This document shows, one piece after another, positions 1 through 5,827 of a stretch of 9,822 bases of DNA (position 1 is the stretch's first letter; every line of letters starts with the position of its first letter). The stretch comes from JBDTNQ01 sp039933635 (GTDB lineage: Bacteria > Acidobacteriota > Vicinamibacteria > Vicinamibacterales > SCN-69-37). The position numbers and the translations under genes are program-made. The stretch spans positions 1 through 9,822 of the forward strand of contig JBDTNQ010000133.1 in assembly GCA_039933635.1 (NCBI GenBank), read 5' to 3'. The notes beneath the pieces were generated by a model. That model made no database searches and was not told where the DNA came from. It worked only from the letters and a program-made list of their open reading frames with translations.

Positions 1-31
1 ACGACAGGTCCGTCCGACGGTCCGTGTGGAA

Positions 32-53
32 CCCCGGACCTTCAGGTCCGGGG
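32..53. repeat. Perfect 9-bp GC-rich inverted repeat (hairpin)
   Basis: CCCCGGACC at 32-40 and GGTCCGGGG at 45-53 are exact reverse complements around a four-base TTCA loop. The motif GGTCCG also occurs at 7-12 and 19-24, so this 50-base stretch is unusually self-similar. It ends four bases before an ATG at 58 and 61 bases before the ATG at 115. No T-tract follows on either strand, so it is not a classical intrinsic terminator. It could terminate a gene lying left of the window, or act as an mRNA structure upstream of the DUF4126 gene. The structure is seen; its role is not known. Confidence 0.6.
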
Positions 54-114
54 CATCATGTCTAACGTTCCGACCGCCTTGCTGTCGGCGCCGGCCTCCC
101 GCACAATCGGGTAC

Positions 115-687
115 ATGGACCACTCGTTGTGGCTGGCTGTCGCTGGCGGGATTGCGATTGCGGCGGCGTGCGGGCTACGGGCGTTCCTACCGTTGCTGCT
201 GCTCGGGATCGCGTCTCGCGCGGGTGTACTCACGCTTGGCGCGCCGGCGGACTGGCTCTCGCATGACCTGGCGCTCTGGACGCTTGGGATCGCCGCCGCG
301 GTTGAGATCATCGGCGACAAGGTCCCAGTGGTCGATCATGCCCTCGACGCGGCGGGCCTGGTCGTCAGACCGTTGGCGGGCGGACTCGGCGCCTACGCCG
401 CGCTCGCGCAGTGGCCGGCTCCCCTGCCTTTCGTCTTTGCGCTCGTCGCGGGCACCGGCGCGCTCGGCGTGCAAGCGCTGAAAGCCAAGACGCGCGTCGG
501 GAGCACGCTGCTCACGGCCGGCGCCGGCAATCCCATCCTGTCGTTCGCCGAAGATGTCGGCGCCTTTGGCTTGACGGCGCTCGCGATAGTCGTGCCGGCG
601 ATCGCGCTCCTGCTGGTCATCGCCGGCGCGTTCGCGATGCGCGCGATCTGGCGGCGACTCCGCGGTCGACGCGCCGTCGCTCCGTAG
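115..687 (+). CDS. DUF4126 family integral membrane protein
   Basis: This is a 190-residue, very hydrophobic protein with about four to five predicted membrane segments. It matches the DUF4126 pattern: an N-terminal helix with the sequence ACGLRAFLPLLLLGIASRAG (residues 18-37), a short amphipathic stretch, a VEIIGDKVPVVDHALD segment (63-78), and a loop with AGAGNPILSF before the last helix. It ends in a basic tail, RRLRGRRAVAP, likely on the cytoplasmic side. The family has no established biochemical role. The ATG at 115 is preferred because the family normally begins almost directly with the first membrane helix. An in-frame ATG at 58 would add 19 residues, but its ribosome site would lie inside the hairpin at 32-53. 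Neither start has a convincing Shine-Dalgarno sequence. The gene stands alone; the next plus-strand gene begins 124 bases later. Confidence 0.85.
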   Translation: MDHSLWLAVAGGIAIAAACGLRAFLPLLLLGIASRAGVLTLGAPADWLSHDLALWTLGIAAAVEIIGDKVPVVDHALDAAGLVVRPLAGGLGAYAALAQWPAPLPFVFALVAGTGALGVQALKAKTRVGSTLLTAGAGNPILSFAEDVGAFGLTALAIVVPAIALLLVIAGAFAMRAIWRRLRGRRAVAP

Positions 688-811
688 CCCTCGTCATCGG
701 CCGATGGGACCCTGCCATCGATCGACCCTCCAACCTGTCAGTCAGGTGACACCTTACTCCAACTCGCGGCGCGCCAGCGGGGCCATCAGCGGGAGTGTGC
801 GATCCTGTGGC
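688..811. other. Intergenic region with short palindromes
   Basis: This 124-base gap separates the DUF4126 and lactonase genes. It holds a perfect 12-base palindrome, CATCGGCCGATG (695-706), eight bases after the stop codon. It also has a cluster of small overlapping inverted repeats at 733-754: ACCTG/CAGGT around five bases, and AGGTG-A-CACCT. I see no strong promoter hexamers and no T-rich terminator tail. The second cluster could be a protein-binding site or a degraded repeat unit. Confidence 0.35.
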
Positions 812-1885
812 ATGCACCCGACCCAGGCGCCCTGCTGGTTGTTCGTGGGGACGCACTATGCTGGTCCCGGCACTGGACTCTCGCGGGCACGGTTTGACCC
901 GGCCACCGGCTCCCTGTCGCCATTCGAACTTGCGGCGACGTGTCCTGATCCTGCGTTCTTCGTCGTCCATCCGGACGGGCGACGCCTCTACGCCTGCAAC
1001 TCCGGCACGCCTGGGGGGGTCACCGCGTTCGCCCTCAGCCCCACCACGGGGACATTGACGATGCTCAATGCGATCGAGTCGGCCGGGCGCGGCCCAAGCC
1101 AGCTGACGCTGGACCGCACCGGTCGCGTGCTCCTCGATGCCAACTACGGCGGCGGCTACTTTGACGTCGTCACACTGACGGCCGACGGGGCGCTCGGCGC
1201 ACTCGGTGCGCGTGTGCCACATGAAGGACAGGGCACGGATCCCGTGCGACAGGCTCGCGCGTACGTCCACTGCGTCGTGGTCGATCCCGCCAACCGGTTC
1301 GCGCTCGTCGCCGACCTCGGACTCGATCGAGTCTACGTCTATCGCTTCGATGCGGCCGCCGGCACGGTCGCGCCTCACGATCCGCCGTACGCCACCACGG
1401 CACCGGGGTCGGGTCCCCGACATCTCGCCTGGCATCCCAACGGCCGATGGCTCTACCTGATCGAGGAAATGGGCAATGCGATCACGGCGTTGGCCTGGGA
1501 CGCCGAGACCGGACGCTTGCACGCGCAGCAGACGGTAACGACGTTGCCGGAGGGCTTCACGGACGCGAACACCGCCGCGGAGATTCTGGTACGCGCGGAT
1601 GGCCGCTTCGTCTACGCCTCGAACCGCGGACACGATAGCGTCGCAGTCTTTGCCATCGACCAACTGAACGGCCGGCTGACGCTGGCCTCCCGCGTGGGAT
1701 CCAACGGACGAACCCCACGCTACATGGCGCTCGATCCGTCACAGCAATGGCTGATGGTGGCGAACATCGACAGCGATTCCATCGCGCAGTTTCGCGTGGA
1801 CGTCCAGACTGGCGCCCTCACGTCGCATGGTGAACTGCACCACCAATCGCGCCCGTACGGTCTGGCCTTCGCGCCCGCGCAGTGA
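812..1885 (+). CDS. Lactonase family protein (6-phosphogluconolactonase-like seven-bladed beta-propeller)
   Basis: This 357-residue protein matches the Lactonase_3 (PF10282) family, which includes the E. coli-type Pgl 6-phosphogluconolactonase. Family signatures run from end to end: LFVGTHY (10-16), HPDGRRLYACNSG (53-65), ANYGGG (110-115), QARAYVHCVVVDPANRFALV (147-166), PGSGPRHLAWHPNGRWLYL (198-216) and YASNRGHDSVAVF (268-280). The repeating pattern of a position-proline-aspartate-glycine turn followed by a hydrophobic strand fits a propeller of about seven blades. Length is usual for the family. Many members are assigned by homology only, so the substrate is uncertain: a sugar lactone or phosphogluconolactone is plausible, and some relatives act on other lactones. 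The ATG at 812 is chosen because family similarity begins within a few residues of it; the frame remains open upstream to 704, but that extension looks non-coding. There is no signal peptide, so a cytoplasmic location is likely. The gene ends 12 bases from the convergent PQQ dehydrogenase. Confidence 0.85.
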   Translation: MHPTQAPCWLFVGTHYAGPGTGLSRARFDPATGSLSPFELAATCPDPAFFVVHPDGRRLYACNSGTPGGVTAFALSPTTGTLTMLNAIESAGRGPSQLTLDRTGRVLLDANYGGGYFDVVTLTADGALGALGARVPHEGQGTDPVRQARAYVHCVVVDPANRFALVADLGLDRVYVYRFDAAAGTVAPHDPPYATTAPGSGPRHLAWHPNGRWLYLIEEMGNAITALAWDAETGRLHAQQTVTTLPEGFTDANTAAEILVRADGRFVYASNRGHDSVAVFAIDQLNGRLTLASRVGSNGRTPRYMALDPSQQWLMVANIDSDSIAQFRVDVQTGALTSHGELHHQSRPYGLAFAPAQ

Positions 1886-1897
1886 TCGACGCGCGTC

Positions 1898-4015
1898 CTA
1901 TCGTCCGTCTGCCGGCAGCCTGAACGCGATCAGTTCCCCACCGTAGTTGCCGCCGCTCACGGCAATGACAATGTACTGTTTGCCGCCATGCATGTAGGTC
2001 ATCGGCGCGCCCTGCGCCGGCGCCGGCATGTCGACCGTGCCGATGTCAGCGCCGCTGGCCTTGTCGTACGCGCGCAGGAACGCGCCACGCTGGCCGGAGG
2101 GCAGCGTGTGAAAGCCGTTCTCCCCGGCAATCAGCAGCGTCTTCGTCGCGAGCGTGCCGGCGAACGTGCGGCCCGGGGTGCCCAGCCGCGGGAGATCCAT
2201 CCCACGCAGGAGCGGGTGATTCTTGACGTTGTCGGGTGTCGACCCGTGCGTCTTCTGCCACACGATTTCGCCCTTGTTGATATCGATGGCCGTGATGCGA
2301 TCGTACGGCGGTTTGATGAGCGGCAGCCCCTGGACGGTCACCGGCGGCAGCCCGAGTCCCTCGCCGCCGCCGACGGCAACCGTCGGCCCGCCAGGACCAG
2401 TCGCCGGATTCCGCGCCACACCCCGCACGTAGCGCATATCCGACTGCTGGGGACTCGGTTCCACGAGTCCCAGATCGATGACCTGCGTGTGGGAGTGCAC
2501 GTAGACGATGTTCGTGTCCGGATCGAGTGAACCGCCGGGCCAGTTCGCGCCACCCACGTCCGCCGGCAGAATCAGCGTCGCGAGCGGCCCGGGCCAGCGG
2601 CTGGCCGCAGGTGGCGTGAACAGCGGACCAATCTGGTAGCGCGAGACGAGCTGGATGGCCTCGGCGTGCAATGCCGGCGTGAAGTCGATCAAATCCTCGT
2701 GCGTGACGCCCTGCCGGTCGAACGCCGCCGGCCTGGTGACGAATGGTTGCGTCGGACTGCTCTGCTCGCCGGGCACGGTCGACTGCGGCACCGGGCGTTC
2801 CTCGATCGGCCACACCGGCTTGCCCGTCTCGCGGTCGAGGACGTACAACCACGCCTGCTTCGTTGGTTGCGCCAGCGCCTTGATCCGCCGGCCGTCCACG
2901 ACGATATCGGCCAGAATGGCCGCGCACGGCAGGTCCATGTCCCACACGCCGTGGTGCACGAACTGGTAGTGCCATCGGCGCTGACCGGTCTTGAGATCGA
3001 GCGCCACCAGGCTTTCGTCGAACAGCGTGTTCCCGGGACGATGGCCACCGTAGTAGTCGCCGGTTGGCATCTCGACGCCGACGTACACGAGGCCGAGCGA
3101 CTCGTCGACGCTCATCTGGGCCCACGATCCCATGTTGCCGGTGAACGCATTGGATTCCGGGTCCCACGTGTCGTACCCGAACTCACCCGCGCGCGGAATC
3201 GTGTGGAAGATCCACAGCCGTTTGCCGGTGCGCGCATCATACGCCCGCACGGCGCCACGCGCGTTGCTCTTGCTTTTCGGCGCACCACCGGCGCGATGCG
3301 AGCTGCCGACGACGATGATGTTGCCCGCAATGATGGGGGTCGCGTTGAGCCCCATTTCGCCCGTGGTCAGGTCGATCGTCTGGTCGCTCTCGAGCTTGAG
3401 ATCGACGACGCCGGCACGGCCAAAACCGGAGACTGGCGCACCGGTCTTCGCGTCGAGCGCGATCATCCGGTACCCGGGGGTGACGTAAATCACACGCGCG
3501 TCACGCCCATCGGTCCAGTACGCCACGCCGCGCCCGGCGCCTTTTCGGGGTGCGGCGTCGCCGCGCGCGCCTTCGTTCTCCGCATGCATCCACAGGAGCT
3601 CGCCGCTTGCCGCATCCAGGGCCACGACCGCGCGCCGCGTACCGGCCGTCACGTACACGACCCCGCCGACCATCAGCGGCGTCGCCTGATAGAGAAAATC
3701 CGGACGTGGCCCGAGCGAGTCGGTCTTGAAACGCCACGCCACCTCGAGCGATGCGAAGTTCGACTTGTCGATCTGCGAGAGTGGCGCGTACCGCGTACTG
3801 GCAAGGTCCGCACCGTAGGTACGCCACTCGCCGTCCTCGGCGCCCGCGGCGTCGAGCCACGCGGCCGACGCGATTGCGGTGCTGACGATCAACGCGGCCG
3901 ACAGTCGCAGGGCGTAGCGGTGCCGAAGCCGTGCTCGCGGCAGACCGCAGCCTGTCGCCTGGGGCCCGCTAAGGTCCCGGTTTGTACGTGTCGTAGCGAA
4001 TCTGCTCCAGCGCAC
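1898..4015 (-). CDS. PQQ-dependent dehydrogenase, membrane glucose dehydrogenase-like propeller domain, exported
   Basis: This is a periplasmic quinoprotein dehydrogenase that should oxidise a sugar or alcohol using pyrroloquinoline quinone. Numbering from GTG at 4015, a basic stretch (RARLRHRYALR, about 27-37) precedes a hydrophobic core (about 38-53), then the mature domain begins near EDGEWRTYGADLASTRYAPL (60-79). Eight W-type propeller motifs follow. FVHHGVWDMDLP (352-363) holds the likely catalytic Asp359, and Lys386 lies 27 residues on, the same spacing as the Asp466/Lys493 pair reported for E. coli Gcd. GGANW is at 488-492. The five-helix membrane anchor of Gcd is absent and there is no haem motif; the electron acceptor is probably the adjacent cytochrome. 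No in-frame ATG exists near the N-terminus. GTG at 4015 has GGAG six bases upstream and overlaps the cytochrome gene by 47 bases; CTG at 3943 would give a more conventional signal peptide. The start is therefore uncertain, the function class is not. Confidence 0.88.
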   Translation of the reverse strand: MRWSRFATTRTNRDLSGPQATGCGLPRARLRHRYALRLSAALIVSTAIASAAWLDAAGAEDGEWRTYGADLASTRYAPLSQIDKSNFASLEVAWRFKTDSLGPRPDFLYQATPLMVGGVVYVTAGTRRAVVALDAASGELLWMHAENEGARGDAAPRKGAGRGVAYWTDGRDARVIYVTPGYRMIALDAKTGAPVSGFGRAGVVDLKLESDQTIDLTTGEMGLNATPIIAGNIIVVGSSHRAGGAPKSKSNARGAVRAYDARTGKRLWIFHTIPRAGEFGYDTWDPESNAFTGNMGSWAQMSVDESLGLVYVGVEMPTGDYYGGHRPGNTLFDESLVALDLKTGQRRWHYQFVHHGVWDMDLPCAAILADIVVDGRRIKALAQPTKQAWLYVLDRETGKPVWPIEERPVPQSTVPGEQSSPTQPFVTRPAAFDRQGVTHEDLIDFTPALHAEAIQLVSRYQIGPLFTPPAASRWPGPLATLILPADVGGANWPGGSLDPDTNIVYVHSHTQVIDLGLVEPSPQQSDMRYVRGVARNPATGPGGPTVAVGGGEGLGLPPVTVQGLPLIKPPYDRITAIDINKGEIVWQKTHGSTPDNVKNHPLLRGMDLPRLGTPGRTFAGTLATKTLLIAGENGFHTLPSGQRGAFLRAYDKASGADIGTVDMPAPAQGAPMTYMHGGKQYIVIAVSGGNYGGELIAFRLPADGR

Positions 4016-4400
4016 GGGTGTCTCCAGTGAGGGCTGACGGGCCCGAGGGGAACTCGGCCACGTGCAGCATGTAGGCGAGGACGTCGGCGTTCTGTTGCCG
4101 GGACAGGCTGCCGGGCGCGTCCGACGGCATGGACGTCCGCATGCGCTCGAACAGGTCGGCCAACGGCGCGCCCTCCCACGAGCTCGCGAACGTGATCCCG
4201 ACCAGCGGTGGGGCGGACTCCGCGCCCCGCAGTGACTCGAGATGACACGTCGCGCAGTTCGTCTTGTAGAGCGCCTCGCCCCGTTTGGCCTGCTCGTCCG
4301 TGTACACGCCCGCCCACACCGAACGCGAAGCCGCCTGCCCACGAACCAGCACTCCGACAACGATCAGCGCTGACGTCAAGGCGAGGCGTCTCAACAGCAT
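3969..4400 (-). CDS. Small periplasmic c-type cytochrome, electron acceptor of the PQQ dehydrogenase
   Basis: This 143-residue protein is a single-haem cytochrome c. It has a signal peptide (MLLRRLALTSALIVVGVLV, cleavage probably near residues 21-25), a haem-binding CATCH motif (Cys49, Cys52, His53) and a likely distal ligand Met91 in a TSMPSDAPGSL segment. The preceding VYTDEQAKRGEALYKTNCA and following ADVLAYMLHVAEFPSG helices are typical of the small cytochromes encoded beside PQQ dehydrogenases. It probably accepts electrons from the quinoprotein whose gene overlaps or directly follows it, and passes them to the respiratory chain. The ATG at 4400 is chosen because it gives a clean signal peptide and lies just downstream of a TTGACG-17-TACATT promoter; the alternative GTG at 4457 is upstream of that promoter. 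There is no Shine-Dalgarno sequence, consistent with a very short leader. The DUF4159 gene ends 110 bases upstream on the same strand. Confidence 0.9.
   Translation of the reverse strand: MLLRRLALTSALIVVGVLVRGQAASRSVWAGVYTDEQAKRGEALYKTNCATCHLESLRGAESAPPLVGITFASSWEGAPLADLFERMRTSMPSDAPGSLSRQQNADVLAYMLHVAEFPSGPSALTGDTRALEQIRYDTYKPGP
4022..4025 (-). promoter_or_regulatory. Ribosome binding site inside the cytochrome gene, for the PQQ dehydrogenase GTG start
   Basis: The minus strand reads GGAG, then a six-base spacer ACACCC, then GTG at 4015-4013. This is the only in-frame standard start (ATG/GTG/TTG) near the PQQ dehydrogenase N-terminus with a usable Shine-Dalgarno element. It lies within the 3' end of the cytochrome c frame, which would couple translation of the two genes. 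A weaker competitor is ACAGG seven bases before the CTG at 3943. Confidence 0.45.
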
Positions 4401-4413
4401 GCGATGAGGTGGG

Positions 4414-4442
4414 AATGTACTCGACGTGTTGGTTGTCGTCAA
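4414..4442 (-). promoter_or_regulatory. Sigma-70-type promoter for the cytochrome c / PQQ dehydrogenase operon
   Basis: Reading the minus strand, TTGACG (4442-4437, five of six matches to TTGACA) is followed by exactly 17 bases and TACATT (4419-4414, four of six matches to TATAAT). The cytochrome ATG begins 13 bases after the -10 element, so a start site at the usual distance would leave a leader of only about six bases. The hexamers and spacing are seen directly; promoter activity is inferred. Confidence 0.55.
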
Positions 4443-4510
4443 AGGCGGCCATCCCACCTGGCCGACAGGTAGTGGACGGTCTGACGAACCTGGGGATCCG
4501 ACCGAGCCGC

Positions 4511-5395
4511 CTAGTGACTCATCGCGTAGAGATACACGTTCACGCCGAACGCGTAGCCCACGGTCGAGAACGTATCGAAGTATCGGCGGTCTTCGCCCTC
4601 ACGTTCGAAGGCGTCACCGAAGTCCGTGTTGTGCGTCATCAGCACCATGATGTCGCCGCGCTCGTTGTTGATTGCGCGCACGTGGGGCACGGTGCTGTCG
4701 GCACGCTCGGACGTACCGCCGCCGTTGAACCAGAAGGTGATGGACGGAATCTGCGGAATGCGCACCACGGGATACTGCGCGTGGAACAGCAGGTGATCCA
4801 TCGGCACGTCGTACACCGGGAACTGGCCGGACGGGAGCACCTTGCGCAGCTGGTATTCCCAGGCGTCCCACGCATACTCGCCCCAGAAATCGTCGGCCCA
4901 GATGAAGCCGCCCTTGTCCAAGTACGCTCGCAGGGCCGCGGCCTCGTCATCATTGAAGTCCGCCCCGCCCGGCTCCGTCATCATGACGAACGGGCATTCG
5001 AACAGGTGCGGATCGGTCGCGGTGATCACGACGTGGTTGGGCTCGCCGCGGATGTCGTGGCTGATGGGCGTTTCGGTGAGTTCACCGAGGCGGAACGGGA
5101 AGTTCATGTCGGCGCGGGGATAGTCCACGGACCACCCGCCGCCGTCGCCGTTTGGTGAGTTCCGGAAGGCCAGCCGGCAGAAGATGAACCGGCCGTCGTA
5201 CATCCAGGGCGTGCTTGTGGGCATGGCACGGCCGAAGCCCCGGCCGAAGCCGCCGCGCCGTTGCGGCGCCGCGGCGCTGCCGGCGGTCGTCAGCATGCCG
5301 GCCACTGCGACCACGGCGAGCGCGGCAGCAGCGATGCGGCGCACGGACGCCCGGACGCCGAGCCAGCGGAGCGCGGGAGACCTCAACGACGGCAT
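4511..5395 (-). CDS. DUF4159 domain-containing exported protein
   Basis: This 294-residue protein carries a complete DUF4159 domain. An N-terminal signal sequence has a basic region (RASVRR, 15-20), a hydrophobic core (about 21-38) and a likely cleavage near the Ala-rich stretch at 39-43. A short Gly/Arg-rich linker (46-57) follows. The domain starts at GRFIFCRLAFRNS (68-80). It continues with GGGWSVDYPRAD (85-96), GEPNHVVITATDPHLFECPF (117-136), DKGGFIWADDFWGE (160-173), HLLFHAQYPVVRIPQIPSI (201-219) and VLMTHNTDFGDAFEREGED (251-269). It ends with GYAFGVNVYLYAMSH. The domain has an unknown activity; its GGF-x-W-x-DDFWG core resembles proteins with a ThuA or glutamine-amidotransferase-like fold, which is an inference. 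ATG at 5395 gives a normal signal peptide; the frame stays open to 5491. No Shine-Dalgarno is visible. It lies upstream of, and on the same strand as, the cytochrome/PQQ dehydrogenase operon. Confidence 0.9.
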   Translation of the reverse strand: MPSLRSPALRWLGVRASVRRIAAAALAVVAVAGMLTTAGSAAAPQRRGGFGRGFGRAMPTSTPWMYDGRFIFCRLAFRNSPNGDGGGWSVDYPRADMNFPFRLGELTETPISHDIRGEPNHVVITATDPHLFECPFVMMTEPGGADFNDDEAAALRAYLDKGGFIWADDFWGEYAWDAWEYQLRKVLPSGQFPVYDVPMDHLLFHAQYPVVRIPQIPSITFWFNGGGTSERADSTVPHVRAINNERGDIMVLMTHNTDFGDAFEREGEDRRYFDTFSTVGYAFGVNVYLYAMSH

Positions 5396-5503
5396 TCCGA
5401 CAGTGTAACGAAGGCCGAGACCATCCGAATACTCCCCACCCACGAAATCGGCTACGATGCGTCGCAATCGTCGGACAACCAGCCAACACACGAGGGTCCA
5501 CTC
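5396..5503. promoter_or_regulatory. Divergent intergenic region between DUF4159 and the small membrane protein
   Basis: These 108 bases must carry the promoters for both flanking genes. On the plus strand TACGAT (5453-5458) is a possible -10 element, but no good -35 lies at the right distance. On the minus strand TACACT (5407-5402) is a possible -10 only six bases before the DUF4159 ATG, which would give a leaderless transcript; its upstream partner TTCGGA, 16 bases away, is a poor -35 match. Both assignments are weak. Confidence 0.3.
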
Positions 5504-5812
5504 ATGGTGATCAGAAAGATCAATCCGTGGTCGTGCGCGAAAGTCGCAGGTGTGCTCTACGCTCTGATGGGTTTGATCTTCGGCGGCCTGTTCTCGCTGG
5601 TCGGCTTGGGCCTGGGCAGTCTCGCCAGCCGCGAACAGTTTCCGATGGCCGGCATGATCTTCGGCGCCGGTGCGATTGTCGCCCTGCCGATCTTCTACGG
5701 CCTGCTCGGGGCCGTCACCAGCGCGATTGCCGCGTTGCTGTACAACGTCGTTGCCGGCATGATCGGCGGCATCGAGATTGAAGTCACCACCGTCGATCCG
5801 GTACCGCGCTGA
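5504..5812 (+). CDS. Small conserved membrane protein with C-terminal EIEV motif
   Basis: This 102-residue protein has three predicted membrane segments: about residues 13-38, 48-66 and 66-88, the last two separated only by a short Tyr-Gly turn (FYGLLG). It starts with a basic, polar segment MVIRKINPWSCAKVAG and ends with GMIGGIEIEVTTVDPV. The layout of an INP-x-S-x-AK start, Gly-rich helices, an LYNVVAGMIGGIEIEV end and about 100 residues recurs in many bacterial proteins of unknown function, some of which are labelled DUF3566-like. That label is from memory and uncertain. The ATG at 5504 is well supported by GAGGG (5492-5496) with a seven-base spacer; the frame is open further upstream but that part overlaps the DUF4159 gene on the other strand. 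It is divergent from DUF4159 and converges on the enolase-superfamily gene with only 15 bases between stop codons. Confidence 0.85.
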   Translation: MVIRKINPWSCAKVAGVLYALMGLIFGGLFSLVGLGLGSLASREQFPMAGMIFGAGAIVALPIFYGLLGAVTSAIAALLYNVVAGMIGGIEIEVTTVDPVPR

Positions 5813-5827
5813 CGTGACCGAGTGTCG

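Noticed and set aside
1886..1897. GACGCGCGTC palindrome between the convergent lactonase and PQQ dehydrogenase stops as a bidirectional terminator.
   Set aside because: The 10-base palindrome has no loop and no T-tract on either side; such CG-rich palindromes are common by chance in this base composition.
2929..2943. The WDMD motif as evidence for a lanthanide-dependent quinoprotein (Asp two residues after the catalytic Asp).
   Set aside because: As I recall it, E. coli Gcd carries the same WDMD sequence and is not lanthanide dependent, so the Asp-x-Asp pattern is not diagnostic in this subfamily. The nearby HHD to HHG change is at a non-catalytic position by spacing to Lys386.
2666..4030. 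A 454-codon plus-strand open frame opposite the PQQ dehydrogenase, and similar long antisense frames at 617-1663, 6095-7252 and 7771-9141.
   Set aside because: They are antisense to genes with clear family matches, are rich in Arg, Pro and Ala as expected from GC-rich codon shadows, and show no domain, signal peptide or ribosome site.
4016..4360. N-terminal extension of the PQQ dehydrogenase frame up to 4360.
   Set aside because: This part overlaps the cytochrome c gene in another frame, and its translation is a low-complexity Arg/Ser/Pro/Thr sequence with no dehydrogenase similarity.
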